The notes under the pieces were generated by a model. It searched no databases. It had not been told where the DNA came from and saw only the letters and a list, made by a program, of their open reading frames with translations. A stretch of 9,608 bases of DNA, from assembly GCA_025464925.1 (NCBI GenBank), contig JAODMS010000211.1, forward strand, positions 1 to 9,608. The letters run 5' to 3'. Source of the DNA: Arthrobacter sp. (GTDB lineage: Bacteria; Actinomycetota; Actinomycetes; Actinomycetales; Micrococcaceae). Made by a program: the position numbers and the translations under genes. Each line of letters starts with the position of its first letter. The first letter of the stretch is position 1. This document shows positions 1 to 6,655 of the stretch, piece by piece.

Positions 1-231
1 ATCCCGACGCTGATGGCCTTCCGCGAAAAGGTGCTGGTGTTCTCCCAGCCCGGCGCGCTCAACGCCCAGCAGCTGGAACAGGTTATCGGCGCGGTCAAGG
101 CCCTGGACATGGAAGAAGTCCATGCCCACGTGGCCCGCACACAGGCTGAGGCTGCAGCCGCGGCGAGTCAGCCGGACGGATCCAAGCCCTCCGCGTCCAA
201 GCAGGACGGAACCCAGATTCCCGAGGCGTAA
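1..231 (+). CDS. Thioredoxin-fold protein, C-terminal part (5' end outside the window)
   Basis: The frame is open from base 1 and ends at TAA 229-231, leaving the last 76 residues. The visible part begins IPTLMAFREKVLVFSQPGAL, which matches the thioredoxin cis-proline strand (Ile-Pro-Thr-Leu) followed by a beta hairpin. The final thioredoxin helix follows (about residues 20-36, LEQVIGAVKALDM). The CxxC active site would lie upstream and cannot be seen, so redox activity is not shown. After the fold there is a tail of about 35 residues, rich in Ala, Gln, Ser, Lys and Asp, that looks disordered and contains two similar Asp-Gly-Ser/Thr stretches. A typical thioredoxin ends soon after the last helix, so this tail is an extension. 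The protein is probably cytosolic. An internal ATG at 13 is not the start, because the conserved IPT segment precedes it. It converges on the minus-strand gene 36 nt downstream. Confidence 0.8.
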   Translation: MPTLMAFREKVLVFSQPGALNAQQLEQVIGAVKALDMEEVHAHVARTQAEAAAAASQPDGSKPSASKQDGTQIPEA

Positions 232-267
232 GCCGCCTTCCCTACCTCCGGCCGGGGTGCCTGCTGG

Positions 268-546
268 CTAGAGCTTCTCGAGCCTGACCGGCTCGGCCAG
301 CAGGGCGCTCAGGGATTCGTTCAGGTCCTGGACTGCCGTGCCTTTGGAATGCGTGTCCAGATCCTCCTGCGAGGCCCACTGCTCGGTCAGCACGAGGCGT
401 TCCTCGGTGGCTTCCGTGAGTTCGTAGCGGATGCAGCCGGGCTCATTGACCACCTCGTCAATTGCGATTTCCAGGGCGAGCTTCACGCGGAAGAATTCGC
501 CCTCGTTGGGGATGAAGGTGGCCTGGAGATCAATGGGAGCGCTCAT
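268..546 (-). CDS. ABM-domain protein (putative quinol/antibiotic-biosynthesis-type monooxygenase)
   Basis: This 92-residue protein has the size and pattern of a single antibiotic-biosynthesis-monooxygenase domain, a dimeric ferredoxin-like alpha+beta barrel. Visible hallmarks are an N-terminal strand (DLQATFIPN), a helix with basic and acidic residues (about 16-33), the conserved turn EPGCIRYEL (35-43), the strand RLVLTEQWAS (50-59), and the motif EDLDTHSKG with His66 before the last helix. Family members such as YgiN and ActVA-Orf6 oxidise quinols or polyketides without a cofactor. Many are uncharacterised, so the substrate is unknown. There is no signal peptide or membrane segment, so it is probably cytosolic. 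The ATG sits 6 nt after a TAGGGT -10 box, suggesting leaderless translation. It is divergent from the acyl-CoA ligase gene and shares a 100-nt control region with it. The family call is firm; the reaction is not. Confidence 0.85.
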   Translation of the reverse strand: MSAPIDLQATFIPNEGEFFRVKLALEIAIDEVVNEPGCIRYELTEATEERLVLTEQWASQEDLDTHSKGTAVQDLNESLSALLAEPVRLEKL

Positions 547-552
547 GCGTCC

Positions 553-558
553 ACCCTA
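553..558 (-). promoter_or_regulatory. Leaderless -10 box of the ABM gene
   Basis: The minus strand reads TAGGGT, matching the actinobacterial TANNNT consensus, at -12 to -7 relative to the A of the ATG at 546. Transcription would therefore begin at or next to the start codon. No convincing -35 hexamer is visible. The GGA between box and ATG is a poor ribosome binding site at that spacing. This is inferred from position and sequence only. Confidence 0.55.
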
Positions 559-590
559 CCCGGCACAGGCAACCGCCCCGCAAGATTTCG

Positions 591-602
591 TAGGACTTCC
601 TA
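591..602. repeat. Inverted repeat TAGGA-CT-TCCTA in a divergent promoter
   Basis: TAGGACTTCCTA is a perfect 5+2+5 inverted repeat with its centre at 596.5. That is exactly midway between the A of the ABM start codon (546) and the A of the acyl-CoA ligase start codon (647), so it lies 50.5 nt from both predicted transcription starts. This is a typical position for a dimeric regulator acting on both promoters. The arms are short and could occur by chance. No regulator gene is adjacent. Confidence 0.4.
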
Positions 603-634
603 GCTTCGCCCTTCTTTTGCCGTCGCGCTGTTGG

Positions 635-640
635 TAGCGT
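635..640 (+). promoter_or_regulatory. Leaderless -10 box of the acyl-CoA ligase gene
   Basis: TAGCGT (TANNNT) lies at -12 to -7 relative to the ATG at 647, so the transcript should begin at the start codon. No Shine-Dalgarno sequence precedes the ATG. The TAG of this box is also an in-frame stop codon, which rules out any earlier start for the ligase. No clear -35 element is present. Confidence 0.55.
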
Positions 641-646
641 TCCATC

Positions 647-2323
647 ATGCTTGCTTACACAGCGGGGGACACTGACGTTCCGCTCCTCGAGGAAACCATC
701 GGCGACAATTTCGAGCGGATCGTGGCCCGGTTCCCCTACCACGATGCCCTGATCGAGGCGGCGGCGGTCCCCGGCGACGAGGCGCGGCGGTGGAGCTACA
801 CCAAGCTCAACGACGACGTCGACCGCGTGGGCCGCGCGCTGCTCGCCCTCGGCATCGCCAAGGGTGAACGGATCGGCATCTGGAGTCCCAACTGCGCCGA
901 GTGGACCATTCTGCAGTACGCGACGGCGAAGATCGGTGCCGTCCTGGTCAACGTCAATCCCGCCTACCGCAGCCACGAGCTGGAGTTCGTGGTCCAGCAG
1001 AACGGCATGCGGATGCTGGTCGCGGCACCGTCGGACCGCAACAGCGACTACACCGGGATGGCGCGGCAGGCGCTGGCGGCATGCCCCGAGCTGCGCGAGC
1101 TGGTGTTCCTGCCCGACGCCGGCCTGGCCGGGCTCACCGCCGGCATCCCTGAAACCGAGGCGGAGCGGACCTTCGGGGAGCTGCTGAAGCGCGCGGACGG
1201 CGTCGGGCATTCCGCGCTCCAGGCGCGCAGAGCCGAACTGGGCCCGCACGACGCCATCAACCTGCAATACACCTCCGGCACCACCGGCTTCCCCAAGGGG
1301 GCCACGTTGTCCCACCACAACATCCTGAACAACGGCTACTCCATCGGCGAGCTGCTGGGCTACACGGAGCATGACCGGGTGGTGCTGCCGGTGCCGTTCT
1401 ACCACTGCTTCGGGATGGTGATCGGGAACGTCGCCGCCCTCAGCCACGGTGCCGCCACGATTCTTCCGGGCCGGAGCTTTTCACCCGCGGCGGCGCTGGA
1501 AGCCGTGCAGGACTTCGGCGGGACCTCGCTCTACGGAGTCCCGACCATGTTCATCGCCGAACTGGCCCTGCCCGATTTCGCCTCCTACGACCTCTCCACC
1601 CTGCGCACCGGCGTGATGGCCGGATCGCTGTGCCCCATCGAGGTGATGAACCGCGTCATTTCGGAGATGAACATGCGGGATGTGGCCATCTGCTACGGCA
1701 TGACGGAGACCTCGCCGGTCTCGACGATGACCCGCAGCGGAGACACCATGGCCCAGCGCACCGAAACCGTGGGCCGGACCATGCCCCAGCTGGAGAGCCG
1801 GATCGTGGATCTGGTCACGGGCGAGGTCTTGCAGCGCGGTGAAATCGGTGAACTGTGCACCCGCGGCTACGCCGTCATGACCGGTTACTGGAACCAGCCG
1901 GACCAGACCGCCGAGGCGGTCGACGCCGAGGGATGGATGCACACGGGGGACCTGGCCCGCATGGACGAGGACGGCTACATCGTGATCGAGGGACGGATCA
2001 AGGACATGGTGATCCGCGGGGGCGAGAACATTTACCCGCGCGAGATCGAGGAGTTCCTCTACACCCATCCGGGCATCCAGGACGTGCAGGTGATCGGGGT
2101 CCCGGACGCACGGTACGGGGAGGAAATTATGGCCTGCGTGATCCTCAAACCCGGCGCCGGGGCCCTGGACGCCCAGAGCCTGGCGGAGTTCTGCCGGGGG
2201 AAGCTGGCGCACTACAAGATCCCGCGGTACGTGGACGTGCGCGGGAGCTTTCCGATGACCGTGTCGGGCAAGATCCGCAAGGTGGAGATGCGCCAGGAAG
2301 CGGTGGCCCGGCTGGGTCTTTAG
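647..2323 (+). CDS. AMP-binding fatty-acyl-CoA synthetase (FadD-like ligase)
   Basis: This 558-residue ANL-superfamily adenylating enzyme probably activates a carboxylic acid with ATP to an acyl-adenylate and transfers the acyl group to CoA. Core motifs are all present: the P-loop [11 protein letters not shown] (208-218), YGMTET (350-355), HTGD (432-435), the hinge and [20 protein letters not shown] (449-468), and the catalytic lysine in SGKIRK (Lys542). The length and the [12 protein letters not shown] signature fit medium/long-chain fatty-acyl-CoA ligases. Chain length cannot be read from sequence, and an aryl or short-chain acid is possible. There is no signal peptide. The start is fixed by an in-frame TAG 12 nt upstream. 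The likely role is entry of fatty acids into beta-oxidation or lipid synthesis. It is divergent from the ABM gene, and its 3' end converges on the DNA glycosylase with a 30-nt gap. Confidence 0.93.
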   Translation: MLAYTAGDTDVPLLEETIGDNFERIVARFPYHDALIEAAAVPGDEARRWSYTKLNDDVDRVGRALLALGIAKGERIGIWSPNCAEWTILQYATAKIGAVLVNVNPAYRSHELEFVVQQNGMRMLVAAPSDRNSDYTGMARQALAACPELRELVFLPDAGLAGLTAGIPETEAERTFGELLKRADGVGHSALQARRAELGPHDAINLQYTSGTTGFPKGATLSHHNILNNGYSIGELLGYTEHDRVVLPVPFYHCFGMVIGNVAALSHGAATILPGRSFSPAAALEAVQDFGGTSLYGVPTMFIAELALPDFASYDLSTLRTGVMAGSLCPIEVMNRVISEMNMRDVAICYGMTETSPVSTMTRSGDTMAQRTETVGRTMPQLESRIVDLVTGEVLQRGEIGELCTRGYAVMTGYWNQPDQTAEAVDAEGWMHTGDLARMDEDGYIVIEGRIKDMVIRGGENIYPREIEEFLYTHPGIQDVQVIGVPDARYGEEIMACVILKPGAGALDAQSLAEFCRGKLAHYKIPRYVDVRGSFPMTVSGKIRKVEMRQEAVARLGL

Positions 2324-2353
2324 GCGGTGTTCCGGTACGTGGACTGCGGGGGG

Positions 2354-3334
2354 CTAGTGGTGGCGGTGGTCCTGGATGGTCATGCGCGGGCCGAACGTGG
2401 GCTTGCGGAAGCCGCTGAGCCCGATCATCCGGACCACCCGCTGCCGGTGGCCGGCCCACGGCGCCAGCAGCCTCAGCATGCCGGCGTCGTCCGTCCGGCG
2501 TCCCGTCAGCGCCGCGCCCACGTACGCCGCGAGGTGGTAGTCGCCCACCGAGATCGCGTCAGGGCAGCCGTGGGTGCGCTGCACCACCTCCGCCGCGGTC
2601 CAGACTCCGATTCCCGGGATGGCCTGCATCTTCGCGGACGCTTCCGCGGCCGGCAGCGCCGCGAGCCGTTCAAGGGCGACGGCGGAGCGCAGCGCGCGCA
2701 TGACCGCGGCGGAACGCTGCGGCCCCACCCCGGCCTTGTGCCACTCCCAGGAGGGGATGCCCAGCCACTGCTCGGGCGTCGGCTGGACCATCAGCTCGGC
2801 GGGCGCCACAGTCCCGGCGCCGGGCGCCGCGGTCCCGAAGCGGTACATCAGGTAGCGGAAGCCGCGGCGGGCCTCGATGAGGGTGACCTTCTGTTCCAGG
2901 ATCGTGGGCACGAGCGAGTCGATCATTCGTCCGGTGGCCGGCAGCCGCACGGCGGGGTTCCGGCGTCGGGCATCAACCACCATCCGGGGGAGCGTGGCGG
3001 AGAACCCGGGTTCGTCAAAGGCGGACCAGTCGTCGTCGCAGCCGAGCAGCCGCGGGACGGAAGCGGCGGCGTCCGCAGCCCCCGGACCCCAGGCCTGGAC
3101 GTCGACAGCCGGGTCCGCCCGCGGACCGGCGGCGGCGAGGCGCAGCGTGGCCGGACCGGCCGGCGTCGTAAAAGCCATCCACACAGAGTCCGGGGCGGTG
3201 CGGACGGACGGATCACCGTGACCGCGGCGCAGGGTGCCGACGGTCTGCATCAGGTCGAAGGGGCCGGCCGGGTGCCACCGGAGCGAAGCGTCCGCCGCGG
3301 CAGCAAGGCCAGCGGGAACGTCTGCGATGGTCAT
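2354..3334 (-). CDS. AlkA-like DNA-3-methyladenine glycosylase (HhH-GPD family)
   Basis: Using the ATG at 3334 the protein has 326 residues. The C-terminal half is an HhH-GPD base-excision glycosylase: ILEQKV (145-150) in the first helices of the domain, the DNA-binding helix-hairpin-helix IPGIGVWTA (239-247), and the expected catalytic aspartate in SVGDYHL (Asp265). No iron-sulfur cysteine cluster follows, which fits AlkA-type enzymes better than Nth or MutY. The N-terminal ~110 residues resemble the AlkA N-terminal beta domain only loosely. The expected role is removal of alkylated bases from DNA. An upstream in-frame ATG at 3406 would add 24 residues (MATRIRVVG...) rich in Gly, Pro and Arg. 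I prefer 3334 because that extension does not look like folded protein, but neither start has a strong Shine-Dalgarno sequence. The gene is divergent from the VOC gene. Confidence 0.87.
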   Translation of the reverse strand: MTIADVPAGLAAAADASLRWHPAGPFDLMQTVGTLRRGHGDPSVRTAPDSVWMAFTTPAGPATLRLAAAGPRADPAVDVQAWGPGAADAAASVPRLLGCDDDWSAFDEPGFSATLPRMVVDARRRNPAVRLPATGRMIDSLVPTILEQKVTLIEARRGFRYLMYRFGTAAPGAGTVAPAELMVQPTPEQWLGIPSWEWHKAGVGPQRSAAVMRALRSAVALERLAALPAAEASAKMQAIPGIGVWTAAEVVQRTHGCPDAISVGDYHLAAYVGAALTGRRTDDAGMLRLLAPWAGHRQRVVRMIGLSGFRKPTFGPRMTIQDHRHH

Positions 3335-3413
3335 CAAAACATGTTCCCACGCCGGACGGACAGCCCCGGAACCGGGAGGCCCAACGACCCTGATCCGGGT
3401 AGCCATCCGGGAC

Positions 3414-3419
3414 TACAAT
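3414..3419 (+). promoter_or_regulatory. Probable -10 box for the VOC gene
   Basis: TACAAT is a near-consensus -10 hexamer in otherwise GC-rich DNA, 66 nt before the VOC start codon. It predicts a transcript with an untranslated leader of about 60 nt. The -35 region (around 3390-3396, CTGATCC) is weak. The box lies 8 nt beyond the alternative glycosylase start at 3406, so the longer glycosylase form would crowd it. Confidence 0.45.
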
Positions 3420-3474
3420 CTGCGTGGAGCGCGGACCGCCCGCGCCCGGCCTTTTGGCCCTGCCTTCGGATGTC

Positions 3475-3480
3475 AGGAGA
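3475..3480 (+). promoter_or_regulatory. Ribosome binding site that fixes the VOC start
   Basis: AGGAGA stands 5 nt before the ATG at 3486. The spacing would be only 2 nt for the adjacent GTG at 3483, so the ATG is the better start. The same frame stays open upstream to 3234, but that extension has no such site and runs antisense through the glycosylase gene. Confidence 0.7.
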
Positions 3481-3485
3481 GCGTG

Positions 3486-3917
3486 ATGGCCCCAGGAGTA
3501 GTCCACTTCGAGATCCCCGCGGACGACGAAGAACGTGCCGGGAAGTTCTACAGTGCCGCGTTCGGCTGGGAACTAAGCCCGATGCCGGAGCTGAGCTACA
3601 CCAGCATCAAGACCACGCCGACGGATAAAACGGGCATGCCCGCCGTCCCCGGCGCCATCAACGGCGGCATGTTCCGGCGGGAGGGAAACATCACCTCCCC
3701 GGTGGTCACCGTGGACGTCGACGACATCGACGCCGCGCTGGAGAAGATCGAGGCCCTGGGCGGCGCCACTGTCACTCCGCGCCAGGACGTTGGGGGCATG
3801 GGCTGGGCCGCCTACTTTCGGGACACCGAGGGCAACGTCATAGGCCTCTGGCAGACCGCGGCCGGGGAAGGCAGCCCAGGGAACACCGCGGCGAGGGAGA
3901 ACGATATCGGTGCCTGA
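3486..3917 (+). CDS. VOC-family (glyoxalase/bleomycin-resistance fold) protein
   Basis: This 143-residue protein is a two-module vicinal-oxygen-chelate fold. The first module runs from VVHFEIPADDEERAGKFYSAAFGWEL (4-29), where His7 is the usual metal-ligand position and FY..FGW is the family helix motif. The second runs from VVTVDVDDIDAALEKIEALGGATV (73-96) to FRDTEGNVIGLWQ (111-123), where Glu115 is in the usual second-module ligand region. Members include glyoxalase I, dioxygenases, fosfomycin-type thiol transferases and many small proteins of unknown role, so the substrate is not predictable. The last ~18 residues are a short polar tail. There is no signal peptide. It has its own predicted promoter and a good ribosome binding site, and is divergent from the DNA glycosylase and upstream of the cysteine/methionine genes. 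Confidence 0.87.
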   Translation: MAPGVVHFEIPADDEERAGKFYSAAFGWELSPMPELSYTSIKTTPTDKTGMPAVPGAINGGMFRREGNITSPVVTVDVDDIDAALEKIEALGGATVTPRQDVGGMGWAAYFRDTEGNVIGLWQTAAGEGSPGNTAARENDIGA

Positions 3918-3931
3918 ACCCGCGGCGCGGC

Positions 3932-3956
3932 GTCGGTGCTTGCGCCGTCCACCGAC
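3932..3956 (+). terminator. Weak hairpin after the VOC gene
   Basis: GTCGGTG (3932-3938) pairs perfectly with CACCGAC (3950-3956) around an 11-nt loop, 14 nt after the VOC stop. No U-tract follows, only CTTTCC further on. It may help end the VOC transcript before the cbs promoter, but in DNA this GC-rich a 7-bp stem is weak evidence. Confidence 0.2.
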
Positions 3957-4021
3957 CGGCGCTTTCCGGCAGAACCGCCGCACCGCCGCTGCCGGGGACG
4001 TCGGCTTTCGCGCCGAGACGG

Positions 4022-4027
4022 TAACTT
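4022..4027 (+). promoter_or_regulatory. Leaderless -10 box of cbs
   Basis: TAACTT (TANNNT) ends 7 nt before the ATG at 4035, so transcription should start at or within a base of the initiation codon. No Shine-Dalgarno sequence is present. The -35 region has no obvious hexamer. Its placement matches the other predicted leaderless promoters in the window to within one base. Confidence 0.55.
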
Positions 4028-4034
4028 TGTACCT

Positions 4035-5420
4035 ATGAAGTACGCCCAGTCTGTCTTGGACCTCATAGGCAAGACCCCCCTCGTCAAACTCAATCACGTG
4101 ACCGACGGCATCGGGGCAACAGTCCTGGTGAAGCTGGAATACCTGAACCCGGGCGGTTCGATCAAGGACCGCATCGCGGCGAAGATGATCGAGGAAGCCG
4201 AACGCTCCGGCAAGCTCCAGCCCGGCGGAACCATCGTGGAACCCACCTCCGGCAACACCGGCGTCGGCCTGGCCCTCGTCGCCCAGCAGAAGGGCTACCG
4301 GTGCATCTTCGTGGTTCCGGACAAGGTCGGCGAGGACAAGCGGGCGGTGCTCCAGGCCTACGGCGCCGAAGTGGTGGTCACCCCCACGGCCGTGGCCCCG
4401 GACAGCCCGCACAGCTACTACAGCGTCTCGGACCGGCTGGTTTCGGAGACCCCGGGCGCGTACAAGCCGGACCAGTTCTCCAACCCGGCCGCACCCGCCA
4501 GCCATTATGAATCCACCGGCCCGGAGATCTGGAGCGACACCGACGGCAGGGTCACGCACTGCGTGATCGGCGCCGGCACGGGTGGCACCATCACCGGCGC
4601 CGGGCGGTACCTGAAGGAGATTTCCGCCGCACGGGCCGAAGCCGAGGGCGGCGTGGTCAAGATCATCGGCGCCGACCCCGAAGGTTCGGTCTACTCCGGC
4701 GGCACCGGCCGGCCGTACTTCGTCGAAGGCGTCGGCGAGGACATGTGGCCCGGCAATTACGACAAATCCGTTCCGGACGCCGTCATCGCCGTCAGCGATG
4801 CCGACTCCTTCGCCATGACGCGCCGGCTGGCCCGCGAAGAAGGGCTGCTGGTCGGCGGATCGTCCGGCATGGCCGTGGTGGCGGCCCTGCAGATAGCCCG
4901 GGACCTGCCCGCGGACGCCGTCGTGGTGGTGATCCTGCCGGACTCCGGCCGCGGTTACCTGGCCAAGATCTTCAACGACCAGTGGATGCGCTCCTACGGC
5001 TTCCTCGCCAGCGGGGACGAGTCCTCCGTGGAGGAAGTACTCAAGTCCAAGACCGGCGAACTGCCGGACCTGGTCCACATCCACCCCAACGAGACCGTCC
5101 GCGACGTCATCAACATCATGAACGAGTACGGCGTTTCGCACATCCCCGTCCTGTCCCAGGAGCCCCCCGTGGTCATGGGTGAGGTGCTCGGTGCCGTCGA
5201 CGAACGCACCATCACCGCCAAGCTCTTCCGCGGCGAGGCGAAACTCACGGACAAGATCTCCGAACACATGGAGGCCCGGCTGCCCGTGATCGGCTCCCTC
5301 GAATCGATCTCGACGGCCCGCGAACTCCTCTCCGACACCGACACCCTGATGGTGACGTTCGTCGGCGCTCCGGTGGGAATCCTGACCCGCCACGATCTGC
5401 TCGCCTACCTCAGCAACTGA
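4035..5420 (+). CDS. cbs: Cystathionine beta-synthase
   Basis: This 461-residue enzyme condenses serine with homocysteine to cystathionine using PLP, the first step of reverse transsulfuration. The fold-type II catalytic domain (1-~325) shows the PLP lysine in NPGGSIKDR (Lys44), the substrate loop TSGNTG (71-76), the phosphate-binding loop GAGTGGT (179-185) and GGSSGMA (274-280), whose serine faces the pyridine nitrogen. Two CBS domains follow (~335-400 and ~405-460). They are absent from plain cysteine synthases, which supports the Cbs call. The N-terminal haem-binding region of animal enzymes is missing, as is usual in bacteria. The CBS pair is a likely regulatory module, but whether it binds S-adenosylmethionine or another adenosyl ligand is not shown. 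The frame stays open upstream to 3936, but that extension is low-complexity and lies before the -10 box. A MetB-family gene follows after 56 nt. Confidence 0.93.
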   Translation: MKYAQSVLDLIGKTPLVKLNHVTDGIGATVLVKLEYLNPGGSIKDRIAAKMIEEAERSGKLQPGGTIVEPTSGNTGVGLALVAQQKGYRCIFVVPDKVGEDKRAVLQAYGAEVVVTPTAVAPDSPHSYYSVSDRLVSETPGAYKPDQFSNPAAPASHYESTGPEIWSDTDGRVTHCVIGAGTGGTITGAGRYLKEISAARAEAEGGVVKIIGADPEGSVYSGGTGRPYFVEGVGEDMWPGNYDKSVPDAVIAVSDADSFAMTRRLAREEGLLVGGSSGMAVVAALQIARDLPADAVVVVILPDSGRGYLAKIFNDQWMRSYGFLASGDESSVEEVLKSKTGELPDLVHIHPNETVRDVINIMNEYGVSHIPVLSQEPPVVMGEVLGAVDERTITAKLFRGEAKLTDKISEHMEARLPVIGSLESISTARELLSDTDTLMVTFVGAPVGILTRHDLLAYLSN

Positions 5421-5426
5421 CCCGGC

Positions 5427-5456
5427 GGCCGGGCGGGCCGTCCAGGCCGCCCGGCC
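5427..5456 (+). other. Strong GC hairpin between cbs and metB
   Basis: GGCCGGGCGG (5427-5436) pairs with CCGCCCGGCC (5447-5456), giving a perfect 10-bp all-GC stem with a 10-nt loop. It begins 6 nt after the cbs stop and ends 8 nt before the metB ribosome binding site. No U-tract follows, so it is not a classical intrinsic terminator. It could cause partial termination, mark an mRNA processing point or protect the cbs 3' end. Confidence 0.5.
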
Positions 5457-5476
5457 ACCGGCCGAAAGGATCTTCC

Positions 5477-6649
5477 ATGTCTTTGCCAGAAAACACCGGT
5501 TTCAACACCCGCGCCGTGCACGCCGGCCAGGCCTTCGAGCCCCTCACCGGCGCCGTGGTGCCGCCGCTGCACTTCAGCTCCACCTATGCCCAGGACGGCA
5601 TCGGCGGCCTGCGCAATGGCTACGAGTACGGCCGCGGAACCAACCCCACCCGTGACGCCCTGCAGGAACAGCTGGCCGCACTCGAAGGCGGCACCGCCGG
5701 GTTCTCCTTCAGCTCCGGCCTGGCCGCCGAGGATTCCCTGATCCGTGCGCTCACCCGCCCGGGCGACCACATCGTGCTCGGCAACGACGTTTACGGCGGC
5801 ACCTACCGGCTGATCAACCGCGTCCTGGGGGAGTGGGGGATCGGCAACACCCCGGTGGACATGTCCGATCTCGACGCCGTGGCGAAGGCCGTGGCAGCGA
5901 ACAAGACACGCATCGTCTGGGTGGAGACACCCTCCAACCCGATGATGAAAATCACCGACATCGAGGCCCTCACCAAGCTGGCGCACGACGCCGGCGCCCT
6001 CCTGGTGGTGGACAACACCTTCGCGTCGCCGTACCTGCAGACCCCGCTCGCCCTCGGCGCCGACATCGTGGTGCACTCCACCACCAAGTACATCGGCGGG
6101 CACTCCGACGTCGTCGGCGGCGCGATCGTGGTCAACGACCCGGAACTGGCCGAGAAGATCGGCTTCGTGCAGTTCGCCGTCGGAGCCGTCTCCGGCCCGA
6201 TGGATGCCTTCCTCACCACCCGCGGGCTGAAGACCCTGGGTGTCCGGATGGACCGCCACAGCGACAACGCCCAGGCCATCGCCGAATGGCTGCTCGAGCG
6301 CCCCGAGGTGGAGGCCGTGCTGTACCCGGGCCTGCCCTCGCACCCCGGCCACGAGCTGGCCAGGAAGCAGATGAAGAAGTTCGGCGGCATGATCTCCGTG
6401 CAGTTCAAGGGCGGCGAGGCAGCCGCGCGCAAGGTGGCCGAATCAACCTCCGTGTTCACCCTCGCCGAGTCCCTGGGCGGGATCGAGTCCCTGATGAACT
6501 ACCCCTCCGAAATGACCCATGCCTCGGTCAAGGGCACCGAACTGGCCGTTCCGGTCAACCTGGTCCGGCTCTCCTGCGGCATCGAGGACGTCGAGGACCT
6601 CATCGCGGACCTGGAACGGGCCCTTTCCAGCATTGAGACGGACAGCTAG
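5477..6649 (+). CDS. metB: Cystathionine gamma-synthase (or gamma-lyase), Cys/Met PLP enzyme
   Basis: This 390-residue fold-type I PLP enzyme belongs to the Cys/Met metabolism family. Visible residues are YGRGTNPTR (51-59; Tyr51 and Arg53 bind the phosphate of the partner subunit's PLP), Tyr106 in NDVYGGT (stacks on the ring), Asp179 in VVDNTF (pyridine nitrogen), the Schiff-base lysine in STTKYIGGHSD (Lys204), and SLGGIESL (332-339) with Glu337. This glutamate occurs in both gamma-synthases and gamma-lyases, so sequence does not separate the two. The enzyme either joins activated homoserine with cysteine (toward methionine) or splits cystathionine to cysteine. The neighbouring cbs favours at least some lyase function, and bifunctional actinobacterial homologues are known. 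AAAGGA at 5465-5470, 6 nt before the ATG, fixes the start. It is probably co-transcribed with cbs and the downstream membrane glycosyltransferase. Confidence 0.92.
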   Translation: MSLPENTGFNTRAVHAGQAFEPLTGAVVPPLHFSSTYAQDGIGGLRNGYEYGRGTNPTRDALQEQLAALEGGTAGFSFSSGLAAEDSLIRALTRPGDHIVLGNDVYGGTYRLINRVLGEWGIGNTPVDMSDLDAVAKAVAANKTRIVWVETPSNPMMKITDIEALTKLAHDAGALLVVDNTFASPYLQTPLALGADIVVHSTTKYIGGHSDVVGGAIVVNDPELAEKIGFVQFAVGAVSGPMDAFLTTRGLKTLGVRMDRHSDNAQAIAEWLLERPEVEAVLYPGLPSHPGHELARKQMKKFGGMISVQFKGGEAAARKVAESTSVFTLAESLGGIESLMNYPSEMTHASVKGTELAVPVNLVRLSCGIEDVEDLIADLERALSSIETDS

Positions 6650-6655
6650 CCCCCC

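Noticed and set aside
530..1447. 305-codon minus-strand open frame over the acyl-CoA ligase
   Set aside because: It is an antisense shadow of the ligase and crosses the divergent promoter and the ABM start; no recognisable fold.
2327..3628. 433-codon plus-strand open frame over the DNA glycosylase
   Set aside because: It is antisense to a gene with clear HhH-GPD motifs, has Arg/Gly/Pro-rich low-complexity composition, and runs out of frame into the VOC gene.
3936..4034. Upstream extension of cbs to the ATG at 3936
   Set aside because: The 33 extra residues are Arg/Pro-rich with no family similarity, and the predicted -10 box lies inside them. Cbs proteins begin near MKYAQSVLDLIG.
3573..5393. 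606-codon open frame on the minus strand across the VOC gene and cbs
   Set aside because: It runs antisense to two well-recognised genes, has Gly/Asp/His/Val-rich composition typical of the antisense frame of high-GC coding DNA, and matches no domain I know.
5421..5476. Possible SAM-type riboswitch before metB
   Set aside because: The gap is only 56 nt and holds a single simple hairpin, too little for any known SAM riboswitch fold.
5405..6352. 315-codon minus-strand open frame over metB
   Set aside because: It is an antisense shadow with His/Gly/Val-rich composition, over an enzyme whose active-site residues are all in the plus frame.
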